From Bacillota bacterium (GTDB lineage Bacteria > Bacillota_E > Symbiobacteriia > JAMDAP01), in NCBI GenBank assembly GCA_023484675.1, contig JAMDAP010000187.1, positions 1 to 10,819 of the forward strand: a stretch of DNA of 10,819 nt, read 5' to 3'. Positions 1 to 7,199 of the stretch are shown one piece after another (the stretch's first letter is position 1; the number at the start of each line of letters is the position of its first letter). Below the pieces are notes generated by a model. That model saw nothing but the letters and a program-made list of their open reading frames with translations. It ran no database searches and was not told the origin of the DNA. A program made the translations under genes and the position numbers.

Positions 1-279
1 TCATCCCGGCATGTCGGCAAGGTCGACCTCGGTCAAGGTTCGCTCCGCCGTCTGCACCATCAGCTCACCCAGCTTGTGCTTGGCGCGGTGGATACCGGGA
101 GTGTCGATGAACACCACCTGATACTCCGGCTCGGTGACCACGGCCAGAATGCGATTGCGCGTCGTCTGGGGCTTGTTGGACATGATGGCCACCTTCTGCC
201 CCACCAGCCGGTTGAGCAAAGTGGACTTGCCGACATTGGGGCGGCCGATGATGGCCGCGAACCCGGAATGAAAGGCCAT
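1..279 (-). pseudogene. era: GTPase Era, 5' part only, truncated after G3
   Basis: This is the N-terminal part of Era, the GTPase that binds the 3' end of 16S rRNA and assists 30S subunit maturation. Visible motifs are G1 (GRPNVGKS, residues 12-19), the Era-typical switch stretch [12 protein letters not shown] (32-43) and G3 DTPG (59-62), followed by [12 protein letters not shown]. Homology holds through EVDL (84-87). Era proteins then continue with a hydrophobic strand such as ILFVVD; here the frame reads ADMPG and stops. The ORF is 92 residues against about 300 for the family, so G4, G5 and the C-terminal RNA-binding KH domain are missing. The stop codon is the first three bases of the window, so I cannot tell a genuine truncation from a contig-end or assembly artefact. 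The ATG lies 2 nt after the cdd stop, with a purine-rich GGAAGGGA upstream inside cdd. Identity as era is secure; whether it is functional is doubtful. Confidence 0.85.
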
Positions 280-281
280 AG

Positions 282-710
282 TCAGCGTCCCTTCCCTTGC
301 TGCAGCTCGTCGGTGGTGAAGGCGCCGGGTAGCAGGTCGCGGGTGGTGGTCGCCAGCACCTCACCCTTGAGGTTGGCGACGTACACCCGCGCCTTGGGGG
401 CCAGCTCGACCATCACCTGGCGGCAGGCGCCGCAAGGCGTGGTCAGGCTCTCGGTGTCGGCAACCACCGCGATCGTCTGGATGTCATGCTCCCCAGCCGC
501 CACAGCGCTGAAGAGTGCCGTGCGCTCGGCACAGTTGGTCAGCCCAAAGGAAGCGTTCTCGATGTTGCATCCGTGAAAGACGCGGCCCGTCCCTGTCACC
601 AGGGCCGCGCCGACGCGGAAGTGCGAGTAAGGGGTGTAGGCGCGCTCCCGGGCAGCCGTGGCCTGGGCCACCAGCTCGCGGTCCTGTGCCGACAGTTCCT
701 CCAATTTCAT
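282..710 (-). CDS. cdd: Cytidine deaminase
   Basis: Zinc-dependent cytidine/deoxycytidine deaminase of pyrimidine salvage, converting cytidine to uridine in the cytoplasm. The 142-residue length is that of the small homotetrameric class. The active site is complete: the substrate-binding stretch NIENASFG (49-56), the CAE signature (Cys60, Ala61, Glu62; Glu as proton shuttle) and the second zinc motif PCGAC (Cys93 and Cys96). [12 protein letters not shown] (26-37) is also typical. The ATG start is preceded by a perfect AGGAGGT (717-723, reverse strand) at 6 nt. It lies directly upstream of era, the usual Firmicutes order dgkA-cdd-era. No anomaly seen. Confidence 0.97.
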   Translation of the reverse strand: MKLEELSAQDRELVAQATAARERAYTPYSHFRVGAALVTGTGRVFHGCNIENASFGLTNCAERTALFSAVAAGEHDIQTIAVVADTESLTTPCGACRQVMVELAPKARVYVANLKGEVLATTTRDLLPGAFTTDELQQGKGR

Positions 711-716
711 ATGTAG

Positions 717-723
717 ACCTCCT
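717..723 (-). promoter_or_regulatory. Ribosome binding site of cdd
   Basis: A perfect AGGAGGT on the minus strand, 6 nt before the cdd ATG. It lies in the 15-nt gap after the DUF502 stop, so cdd can initiate independently of upstream translation. Confidence 0.85.
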
Positions 724-725
724 GG

Positions 726-1346
726 TCAATGGCTCGTGTTGAGGCTCTCCGGCACCACGACGCCGCCGGAAATCACCAGTTTCAGCCCATCCTCCACGCT
801 GATGTCCAGGAGCTTCACTTCGCTGGCCGGCAGCATCAGAAGAAACCCGGAGGTGGGGTTGGGCGTGGTGGGCAAGAAGACGTTATAGAGCAGATCGTCG
901 GGCGCCTCCATGTCGAACCGGCTGGCGGGCACCTCGCCGGTGACGAAGCCGACGGCCCAGGAGCCGCGGCGGGGGTACTCCACCAGCACCACCCGCTTGA
1001 AGGCATTCTGGTCCTGCTTCCAGAACGCGTCGGTGATCTGGCGCATGGTGGCGTAGACGGAACGCACCACCGGCAGCTTCTGCAGCCAGCCTTCCAGGTA
1101 CGCCAGCAGGCGCCGGCCCACCAGGTTGGTGGCCAGAATCCCCACCACCAGCACGATCAGAACCGTTGCCAGCAGACCCATGCCGGGAATCTGAAAACCA
1201 AAGCGCCGCTGGAAATAGACCTCGATGGGGGCGCCGAAAAAGCCATCCACCGTGAGAAACAGCCAACGAAGCACCAGGTAGGTGACGGCGGCCGGCGTGA
1301 TGGCGATAAGACCAGCAACGAAGAAAGTCCGCAATCGTCTGAGCAT
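726..1346 (-). CDS. DUF502 family membrane protein
   Basis: A 206-residue membrane protein recognised as DUF502, a bacterial and plant family of unknown biochemical function. It has two strong hydrophobic segments (about residues 7-32 and 56-76), the conserved PGMGLL just before the second, then KLPVVRSVYATMRQ (about 90-103). A soluble C-terminal half carries the family hallmark FLPTTPNPTSGFL (about 157-169). The start is ambiguous. An ATG at 1346 overlaps the dgkA stop as TGATG. A TTG one codon upstream (1349) sits at better spacing (about 9 nt) from an AAGAGGT motif. I chose the ATG and assume coupling to dgkA. In the cluster I know from Bacillus, dgkA is followed directly by cdd, so this gene is an insertion here. 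A role in envelope physiology alongside DgkA is only an inference from position. Confidence 0.88.
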   Translation of the reverse strand: MLRRLRTFFVAGLIAITPAAVTYLVLRWLFLTVDGFFGAPIEVYFQRRFGFQIPGMGLLATVLIVLVVGILATNLVGRRLLAYLEGWLQKLPVVRSVYATMRQITDAFWKQDQNAFKRVVLVEYPRRGSWAVGFVTGEVPASRFDMEAPDDLLYNVFLPTTPNPTSGFLLMLPASEVKLLDISVEDGLKLVISGGVVVPESLNTSH

Positions 1347-1849
1347 CAATGAATGTTACCTCTTTTCTCGCCGCTTCCCCCCGGCGTCCGGCCGGCCAGC
1401 CCCAGGGCGCCGCCGAAAGCCGCCACGGCCATTAGACCCAGAAGCAAGCCAGGGAAAGGGTGAGCCTGCACCCTCGCCGGCCATTTCGCCAAAGAAGGCA
1501 ACAGCCGCGGCCAGAGCACCAGGCCGGCCACGGCCAGGGACTGCGCCACGGCCATCAGCACCGCCCCGGCCGCCACATGCTTGGCGTAGCGGGCGAGGGG
1601 TTGGATGTCGGGGGAAGCCAGGTCCACCGCCGCTTCCACGGCGCTGTTGGTCAGCTCCGCCCCCAGGACAAGGAAGATGGAGGTGAGCAGCCAGAGCCAG
1701 CCGCCCCGGTCCAGCTCCAGCAGAAACCCGGCCGTCAGGGCCAGGCTGCCCCAGGCCACCTGCCAGCGCAGGTTCCGCTCGGAACGGTAGGCCAGAACGA
1801 GGCCGTCGAGCGCCTCCTGCAGGCGGACCAAGAAGGGCCGGGACATCAT
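1346..1849 (-). CDS. dgkA: DgkA-family membrane kinase (undecaprenol/diacylglycerol kinase), active-site Asp replaced by His
   Basis: Small integral-membrane lipid kinase of the DgkA/UdpK family. Gram-positive members phosphorylate undecaprenol to return it to the peptidoglycan lipid carrier pool. Family residues seen: Glu24 in SERNLRWQ, then Glu65, Asn68, Glu72 and Asp76 in GAELTNSAVEAAVDL, and Lys90 in the AKHVAAGAV helix. The residue after Lys90 is His91, where family members I know have Asp (E. coli Asp95). Three family helices end near residue 115. The protein continues to 167, longer than the usual 120-130, with an extra hydrophobic segment at about 132-152. The ATG overlaps the ybeY stop by 4 nt (ATGA), a typical coupling arrangement, and no strong Shine-Dalgarno is visible. 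Family assignment is firm; substrate and activity are not established. Confidence 0.9.
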   Translation of the reverse strand: MMSRPFLVRLQEALDGLVLAYRSERNLRWQVAWGSLALTAGFLLELDRGGWLWLLTSIFLVLGAELTNSAVEAAVDLASPDIQPLARYAKHVAAGAVLMAVAQSLAVAGLVLWPRLLPSLAKWPARVQAHPFPGLLLGLMAVAAFGGALGLAGRTPGGSGEKRGNIH

Positions 1850-2337
1850 GGTTTCGCCTGGTCGCCCCAGCTGAGGCCCAGCGGCGCCAGGGCCTGCTCC
1901 GTGCGCTGCATCATATCACGCTCATCCGACGGGGTGCCATGGTCGAAGCCGAGCAGGTGCAGAGTGCCGTGGGCGGCCAGGAAGGCCATCTCCCGCTCCA
2001 GGCTGTGCCCGTACTCCTGCGCCTGCTCGACCGCACGCGGCACCGAGATAATCACATCGCCCAAGAGCAGGTCGGGCGGGCCGTCGGCGACGGCGGGTTC
2101 CTCCGCCTCCGGCATCTCTTCCTGAAGAGCAAAGGAAAGCACGTCGGTGGGCTTGTCCACACCCCGGTAGGTGCGGTTCAACTCGTGGATGGCCTCGTCA
2201 TCCACCAGGGTCACGTCTACTTGTGCATCGGGCTGGCCCTGCCCGGCCAGCACCTCTTCGACCGCCTTCCCAACCAGGTTCAGCAGGGGCTCGGTTACGG
2301 CCAGGCGCGACTGATCATTAACGACTGTGGCCGGCAT
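1846..2337 (-). CDS. ybeY: rRNA maturation endoribonuclease YbeY
   Basis: Single-strand-specific, zinc-dependent endoribonuclease involved in 16S rRNA 3'-end maturation and ribosome quality control (B. subtilis YqfG). The metal-binding signature HGTLHLLGFDH is intact, with His123, His127 and His133. Other family marks are NRTYRGVDKPTDVLSFAL (54-71) and LLGDVIIS (91-98). An acidic, proline-rich loop (about 73-90) separates the two. The 163-residue length is typical. The frame is open upstream to 2367, but the ATG at 2337 has AGGAGGG 6 nt before it and begins where homology begins, so I placed the start there. This start lies 20 nt inside the end of pgpH. It sits in the standard phoH-pgpH-ybeY-dgkA order; PhoH and YbeY are recurrent genomic partners in RNA processing. 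Confidence 0.96.
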   Translation of the reverse strand: MPATVVNDQSRLAVTEPLLNLVGKAVEEVLAGQGQPDAQVDVTLVDDEAIHELNRTYRGVDKPTDVLSFALQEEMPEAEEPAVADGPPDLLLGDVIISVPRAVEQAQEYGHSLEREMAFLAAHGTLHLLGFDHGTPSDERDMMQRTEQALAPLGLSWGDQAKP

Positions 2338-4441
2338 CCTTGGCCCTCCTCTGTTCCAAAGCCGCAAGCTCCTTCTCCGTCTCGGGATACTGGATGCGGC
2401 TGTGATAGACGCCGGCCAGCACCTTGATAAAGGTCTTGGCCACGACGTCGAGATCCTTCAGGGTCAGGTCGGACTCATCCAACTGGCCGTCCGACAGGCG
2501 GTCGCGGATGATCTTGCGGATCAGGCCCTCGATCTTTTCCATGTCCGGGTTCTTCAGCGACCGGACCGCCGCCTCCGTGGAGTCGGCCAGCATCAGAATC
2601 GCGGTCTCCTTGGATTGGGGCTTGGGCCCGTCGTAACGGAAGTCCTTCTCCAGTACCTGCTCCACGCCGGCGTTTTCCGTGGCCCGGTTGTAGAAGTAGG
2701 AAATCAGCGTCGTGCCATGATGCTCGGGGATGAACTTCACGATCTCCGCCGGCAGCTTGGCCTGCCTCCCCATCTCCACGCCGTCGCGAACGTGGCTGGA
2801 GATGATCAAGGCCGATAGGTGCGGCGACAGGTGGTCGTGGGGGTTCTCGCCGCCGAACTGGTTGTCGATAAAAAAATACGGGCGCTTGCTCTTGCCAATG
2901 TCGTGGTAGTAGGCGCCGACGCGGGTCAGCAGGGCGTCGCCACCGACCGCCTCGACGGCGGCTTCGGCCAGGTTGGCCACCATCAGCGTGTGGTGGTAGG
3001 TGCCGGGAGCTTCCACCAGCAGCTTGCGCAGCAGAGGGTGGTTGGGGTTGGCCAGCTCCAACAGTTTCAGCGGCGTGACCACCCCGAAGAAGGACTCAAA
3101 GAAGGGCAGCGATCCAGTGGTGAGTACCGAAGAGAGAAGCCCGTTGGTGAGCCCCCAGAAGGGGTTGTACCAGGTGGCAAGACTCGCCAGGGGCGACCCG
3201 TTGGACAGGGCGAAGGCGATGGCCGCCAGGGCCGAGGCCGCGCCCGCCAGCAGGCCGGCCCGCATCAAGCCCGACCGCTGCGACAGGCGTGAGACGCTGT
3301 AGACGGAAACCACGGTACTGATGGTGACCGCCACCACCACCGACAGTTCGGCCTGCGAGGCCACGCCATAGAGCAAAGACAGGCCGACGCCATAGACCAG
3401 GGCCAGCCGCGATTCCAGCAGGACCGTCACCAGCATGGCGGCGGCGGGGATCGGTGCCAGGTACGGGCTCAGGCTCAGAGCCAGGCTGATCAGCAGGGTG
3501 ACCACGGCATTCAGCCCGAGGAGGGCGATGCGGCTTTCGTTTTGCCAGAGGTCGCGCCGGTACTGGTAGAGGTAACCCGCCACAAGGCTCATGACCAGCA
3601 GCGTCACCAGGGCGGCACTGAGCAAAAGCCGCCAGGGCGTGCTGGCTTGCAGCAGGCCAAGATCCCGCAGCAGGGTGATCTGCTCCGGGGTCACCTGCTT
3701 GTACTGCTCCACCACCGCCTGGCCCTTGAGCACCATCACCGGCGGCACGCTCTCCGCCGCCGCTGCACGGGCGCTGAGGGTGGCGTTTTCGTCGTAGCGG
3801 GTGTTAGGGCGGATGACGGACTTGGCCGTCTCGGCCACTAAGGCCTGCAGCTCCCTGCCGGCCTTCAGCCCCTTGGCCTCGGCCTCCGCGGCCGTCCGCT
3901 GGGCAGCGGCCTCCTCCTCCGTCCGCATCCGCGTGGACAGGGCCCGCTGCACGATGTCCCGCGCCTTGCCCTCAACGTTGCTGAGGGACGCATCGTCCAC
4001 CTTGACCAGGGTGGCATAGGCCGAATCGGGCAGGGTGATGGCCAGCTCATTCTTCAGCTTGGCCGCCCGGGCGGCTTCGTCAAGGCCGGGCTGCTCGCGC
4101 ACGGCTTGGAGCCGCAGAAACAGGCTGGTCAGGGACTGCTGGGCCTCGGCGGAGACCTCGGGATCCACCACGTAGACATCCTGGACGCCGGCCGCGGCCT
4201 CCTGTCGCTTGCGCTCGGTGGCCACCCGGTTGACCACGTCCCGCGGCGCCCGGATGGTCTGGCTGGCCACCTGGTTCTCCTGAATGTCCAGTCCCCTGGA
4301 GCCGGTGCCGCCGTAGACCGAGGCGGCCAGCAATACGAAAAAAAGGACAGCCCAAGCCAACCGCCGATGAGGGGTGTTGGCCTCCGGCAGCCGCGGCAGG
4401 TTCTGTTTTACCTGTGCCATTAGACCGTCCCAAAACGCCAT
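2318..4441 (-). CDS. pgpH: 7TM-HD family cyclic-di-AMP phosphodiesterase (YqfF/PgpH)
   Basis: Membrane HD-domain hydrolase of the PgpH/YqfF family, whose characterised members hydrolyse c-di-AMP to pApA. Layout of the 707 residues: short cytoplasmic N-terminus; first membrane helix (about 28-44); a large extracytoplasmic 7TMR-HDED domain (about 50-265) rich in Ala/Glu/Lys helix; a block of hydrophobic helices (about 271-455); and a cytoplasmic HD domain (about 468-690). HD metal ligands are visible as TYHHT (His484), YYHD (His513-Asp514), the family insert HDHLSPH (535-541), His550, EHHG (573-576) and LAD (Asp620). All expected catalytic positions look intact. It begins 3 nt after the phoH stop. 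The ATG at 4441 has AAGGA about 13 nt upstream, a little far; the next ATG (4420) is an alternative. It is encoded between phoH and ybeY as in B. subtilis. Confidence 0.95.
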   Translation of the reverse strand: MAFWDGLMAQVKQNLPRLPEANTPHRRLAWAVLFFVLLAASVYGGTGSRGLDIQENQVASQTIRAPRDVVNRVATERKRQEAAAGVQDVYVVDPEVSAEAQQSLTSLFLRLQAVREQPGLDEAARAAKLKNELAITLPDSAYATLVKVDDASLSNVEGKARDIVQRALSTRMRTEEEAAAQRTAAEAEAKGLKAGRELQALVAETAKSVIRPNTRYDENATLSARAAAAESVPPVMVLKGQAVVEQYKQVTPEQITLLRDLGLLQASTPWRLLLSAALVTLLVMSLVAGYLYQYRRDLWQNESRIALLGLNAVVTLLISLALSLSPYLAPIPAAAMLVTVLLESRLALVYGVGLSLLYGVASQAELSVVVAVTISTVVSVYSVSRLSQRSGLMRAGLLAGAASALAAIAFALSNGSPLASLATWYNPFWGLTNGLLSSVLTTGSLPFFESFFGVVTPLKLLELANPNHPLLRKLLVEAPGTYHHTLMVANLAEAAVEAVGGDALLTRVGAYYHDIGKSKRPYFFIDNQFGGENPHDHLSPHLSALIISSHVRDGVEMGRQAKLPAEIVKFIPEHHGTTLISYFYNRATENAGVEQVLEKDFRYDGPKPQSKETAILMLADSTEAAVRSLKNPDMEKIEGLIRKIIRDRLSDGQLDESDLTLKDLDVVAKTFIKVLAGVYHSRIQYPETEKELAALEQRRAKDAGHSR
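2344..2350 (-). promoter_or_regulatory. Ribosome binding site that fixes the ybeY start
   Basis: AGGAGGG on the minus strand ends 6 nt before the ATG at 2337. It lies inside the 3' end of pgpH. It decides for the internal ATG over the in-frame start at 2367. Confidence 0.8.
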
Positions 4442-4444
4442 CGG

Positions 4445-5431
4445 TTAGTGGTTTCCTTCCTCACCCTCGCGCGCCTGCCGGTCGTAGGCCTGAATGATGT
4501 GCGCGACCAGTTCCTGGCGCACCACGTCCCGGTCGGTGAGGTAGACGAAGGACACGCCCTCCACGCCCTGCAGAACGCGGCGCACGTCGTCGAGCCCGGA
4601 CCGGGTGCCATGGGGCAGGTCCACCTGGGTGATATCGCCGGTCACCACCGCCTTGGAGCCGAAGCCCAGGCGGGTTAGGAACATCTTCATCTGTTCCGGC
4701 GTGGTATTCTGGGCCTCGTCCAGAATGATGAAGGCGTCGTCCAGAGTCCGGCCGCGCATGTAGGCGAGAGGCGCGACCTCAATCAACCCCTTCTCCGCGT
4801 ACCGCTCCGACGTCTCCATGCCCAGGATGTCGAAGAGGGCGTCGTGCAAGGGGCGCAGGTAGGGATTGACCTTCTCCTGCAGGTCACCGGGCAGAAAGCC
4901 CAGCTTCTCCCCCGCCTCCACCGCCGGCCGGGTAAGCACGATGCGGTTGACCTCATGGTTCTTGAAGGCGGTCACAGCCATGGCCATGGCCAAATAGGTC
5001 TTGCCGGTGCCGGCAGGGCCGATGCCAAAGGTGACGCCGCTGGTGCGGATGGCGTCGGCGTACTCCTTCTGGCCCACGGTCTTGGGCTTGATCGGTTTGC
5101 CCCGCACGGTCACGGTGATCACATCGCTAAACAGCTCGCCCAGGTTCACCTGCTCACCGGCCCGGGCCAGCCGAAGCGCATAGCGGAACTCCTTTTCCGA
5201 GAGGGGGTTGCCGCTGCGGAGCAACTCCAGCGACTGGCGGAAGAGGCCCGTCACCTTTGCCACATCAGGTGCCAGGCCCACTACAACCACTTCGTTGCCC
5301 CGAGGGATCAGGCGAACCCCCAGGTTCTCCTCCACCAGACGCAAATGCACGTCCTGCTGGCCGAACAGTGCCAACGCCTCGGCGTTGTCGGCGACGATCA
5401 GACGCTCCTCAACTTCTCTGCCTTCGGCCAA
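4445..5431 (-). CDS. phoH: PhoH-like ATPase (YbeZ type)
   Basis: PhoH-family P-loop ATPase, thought to work with YbeY and Era in RNA/ribosome metabolism; exact biochemistry is uncertain. The N-terminal KH-like part (about 7-75) is followed by the ATPase domain: Walker A GPAGTGKT (138-145), the PhoH signature [18 protein letters not shown] (about 167-184), Walker [10 protein letters not shown] (234-242, Asp238-Glu239), a VTGDITQ sensor stretch and HGTRSGL. The start is a TTG. A perfect GGAGG (5444-5448) directly abuts the TTG at 5443, which is too close to serve it. The in-frame TTG at 5431 is 12 nt away, so I chose that (328 residues). Homology only begins a few residues later, so both are possible. 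There is no in-frame ATG or GTG in the roughly 60 bases upstream. The yqfD stop lies 45 nt before the upstream TTG. Confidence 0.94.
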   Translation of the reverse strand: MAEGREVEERLIVADNAEALALFGQQDVHLRLVEENLGVRLIPRGNEVVVVGLAPDVAKVTGLFRQSLELLRSGNPLSEKEFRYALRLARAGEQVNLGELFSDVITVTVRGKPIKPKTVGQKEYADAIRTSGVTFGIGPAGTGKTYLAMAMAVTAFKNHEVNRIVLTRPAVEAGEKLGFLPGDLQEKVNPYLRPLHDALFDILGMETSERYAEKGLIEVAPLAYMRGRTLDDAFIILDEAQNTTPEQMKMFLTRLGFGSKAVVTGDITQVDLPHGTRSGLDDVRRVLQGVEGVSFVYLTDRDVVRQELVAHIIQAYDRQAREGEEGNH

Positions 5432-5443
5432 CGAGTGAGCCAA

Positions 5444-5448
5444 CCTCC
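5444..5448 (-). promoter_or_regulatory. Ribosome binding site of phoH, unusually placed
   Basis: GGAGG on the minus strand touches a TTG codon at 5443 and is 12 nt from the next in-frame TTG at 5431. No ATG or GTG is available nearby. This favours the downstream TTG as the start. Confidence 0.6.
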
Positions 5449-5488
5449 TGCTGTTCCGCCTTCCCGCACAGGCCGCCGCCTCCCCGAC

Positions 5489-6742
5489 TCACGGTTCGCC
5501 GGGCGGCGGCTCGCCGGCCGGCCGCGGCATGGGCGAGGCCGCCAGTCTCGGAATCACGATGTCCTCCTGGACGGTGACGAGCAGCCTCAGACCCAGGGCC
5601 TGAGGCGTCTGCCACACCACGTCTCGGCTTACGCCCGTCACGCTGGCGCCTGGGCTCAGTCCCTGGCGGATACTGTTCACCACGCCCGTCTCCGCCGCTT
5701 GGGCAGCCTGCTCGGATGAAAGCGGCGCGGATTTGGCATCGATCCCAACGAATGTCGTTTCTACCCATTCGACGGGGCCCCCGATAATCCTCCCCGCCAT
5801 CAGGGTACGGACCTCCCGGTCTATCTGGTAGCTGCCCATGGCCACCGAGCGGCCGGGAATTATTATGTCCCGTCGCCCCCATTGCAACTCATAACGGGTC
5901 ACCCGTTCTCCACTTGGCTGCCGGATGGGCTGCGTCAGGGGTACCTCCAGGTAGATGTCGCGCCAGGTCTCGGCCCTCACCTGACCACGGGCTCGAACCG
6001 GCACCGCCGCCTCCGGCCTGAACTCCAGCGCCCCTCGGCCCACACCGGGGATCAGAAGGCCGCGAATCAGCACCTGCCCGGCCTCCACCAGGTCGCCTTC
6101 CTTCACCTCCGCCGACCCGGAGTACACCACGACGGCCTTCACCCGGCCGGGGCGAAGCGCCACCAGGTCAGCAGGGTCGTGCTGGCCGCGGTCGGGCGGC
6201 GGCAGAGTGCGCTCCACCACCTGCACCACGGCCCTCGTGCCGGCGAAGTGCAGCATCACCGCCGAGGCCCCGCCGAAGTGCGCTCGCAGAGACCGCTCAA
6301 ACCCGTCTACACTGACGCTGCTCTTCCACACCCCGGGACGGAGCCCCAGCTCCGCCGCGACCTGCTTCACCTCGACCGGATTCAGGTCCTTGGTTCCGCG
6401 GACCTCAACGAACCAAACGAACTGGCTGGCCGTGAAGATCAGGATCAAAAAAACAAGGGCACCGGCCAAGAGCACCTTTCTCTTCTTGGCACGGTGCCAG
6501 AGGAAGGGCCAGCCGAGGCGGCGCCGCACCCGCACCCTGGTGTGAGTCTGGCGCGCCAGCGGCCGCAGGCGGAAGAAGTCCCGTAACGCCATGTCCGCCC
6601 GGATTCGGCCGCCGCGCCAGCGAATGTCCCGCAGGCTGATTCCTCGGGTCATGCTCAAGTTGATGAAGCGTTCCAGAGCCGGCCCCGATGCCTCAATGGT
6701 GACCATGCCGGCCAGGTACCGCCAAAGGTCCGTCAAGGACAT
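5489..6742 (-). CDS. yqfD: Sporulation protein YqfD
   Basis: A 417-residue member of the YqfD family (about 400 residues in Bacillus), a membrane protein of the SigE-dependent mother-cell programme of sporulation with no known enzymatic activity. An N-terminal cytoplasmic region rich in Arg (about 1-88) starts with the typical MVTIEASGPALERFIN. It is followed by one clear membrane helix (about 89-111, LLAGALVFLILIFTASQFVW) and a long extracytoplasmic part. That part opens with FVEVRG, includes VEVKQVAAELGLRPGVWK (about 123-140) and then the lipoyl-like stretch ALRPGRVKAVVV (196-207). The C-terminal tail is Pro-rich. The ATG lies 16 nt after the yqfC stop with only a modest GGGGTG/GAGG upstream, so it is probably read together with yqfC. 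Family assignment is firm; regulation by SigE is carried over from B. subtilis. Confidence 0.93.
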   Translation of the reverse strand: MSLTDLWRYLAGMVTIEASGPALERFINLSMTRGISLRDIRWRGGRIRADMALRDFFRLRPLARQTHTRVRVRRRLGWPFLWHRAKKRKVLLAGALVFLILIFTASQFVWFVEVRGTKDLNPVEVKQVAAELGLRPGVWKSSVSVDGFERSLRAHFGGASAVMLHFAGTRAVVQVVERTLPPPDRGQHDPADLVALRPGRVKAVVVYSGSAEVKEGDLVEAGQVLIRGLLIPGVGRGALEFRPEAAVPVRARGQVRAETWRDIYLEVPLTQPIRQPSGERVTRYELQWGRRDIIIPGRSVAMGSYQIDREVRTLMAGRIIGGPVEWVETTFVGIDAKSAPLSSEQAAQAAETGVVNSIRQGLSPGASVTGVSRDVVWQTPQALGLRLLVTVQEDIVIPRLAASPMPRPAGEPPPGEP

Positions 6743-6758
6743 CGCCTCACACCCCAGT

Positions 6759-7052
6759 CTAATCCTCCACGAGCAGGCCTCGAATGCGGCCCAGCACCGT
6801 GATTTCCTCCGTGTTGATCAGGCCGATCTCCAGGTCCTCCCCCTGAATCGCCAGCTGCCCGCGGGTGATGCCCACCACGACCTTCTGCGGCGTGTACTCG
6901 ATGAGCCCCCGGTGATTCTCCACGATAGCCTGCAAGCCGCCCACCAGCAAGATGCGGGGAAGGTCCAGGGTGATGTCGTGGGGCAGATCGAACAGATCCG
7001 TGAGCCGCCGTTTGAGGTGAAACCTGTCTTGCTGACCGGACGGGCCGTCCAT
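6759..7052 (-). CDS. yqfC: Sporulation protein YqfC (YabP/YqfC family)
   Basis: A 97-residue member of the YabP/YqfC family (about 93 in B. subtilis), a small sporulation protein with no known catalytic role. Diagnostic stretches are LPHDITLDLPRILLVGG (23-39), VENHRGLIEYTPQKVVVGI (44-62), then a beta-rich repeat of the type GQLAIQGEDLEIGLINTEEI and a final LGRIRGLLVED. The frame is open to 7265, but the ATG at 7052 has GGGAGGGG at 6 nt, and the upstream extension is low-complexity Arg/Pro sequence with no family similarity. It heads the run of minus-strand genes down to era. Because the next gene upstream (capA) runs the other way, the promoter for this operon should lie in 7053-7210. Confidence 0.93.
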   Translation of the reverse strand: MDGPSGQQDRFHLKRRLTDLFDLPHDITLDLPRILLVGGLQAIVENHRGLIEYTPQKVVVGITRGQLAIQGEDLEIGLINTEEITVLGRIRGLLVED

Positions 7053-7058
7053 GGCACA

Positions 7059-7066
7059 CCCCTCCC
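7059..7066 (-). promoter_or_regulatory. Ribosome binding site that fixes the yqfC start
   Basis: GGGAGGGG on the minus strand ends 6 nt before the ATG at 7052. It decides against the longer in-frame reading up to 7265. Confidence 0.8.
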
Positions 7067-7193
7067 GTTCATGTCTATGACGGCGCTTTGGGGGGCATGC
7101 GCCGGTGCGGCGTGCCGCCCTTTGCCGCCCGCCGCGGTCCAGGCGCGTCCCTCGCGGCAGGGTTGGGTGGCGGTCTGGCGAATCTCCCAAGGG

Positions 7194-7199
7194 AAGGAG
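7194..7199 (+). promoter_or_regulatory. Ribosome binding site of capA
   Basis: AAGGAG, 11 nt before the ATG at 7211. An in-frame GTG at 7199 overlaps the motif and so is unlikely to be used. This supports the start at 7211 rather than further upstream in the open frame. Confidence 0.65.

Noticed and set aside
729..1352. A 207-codon plus-strand ORF exactly opposite the DUF502 gene
   Set aside because: GC-rich codon structure opens the antisense frame. The product is His/Gln/Gly-rich with no family features, and the minus-strand protein is clearly DUF502.
4844..5719. A 291-codon plus-strand ORF opposite phoH and the end of yqfD
   Set aside because: It spans two well-identified minus-strand genes, is full of His/Gly/Arg, and has no ribosome binding site or recognisable domain.
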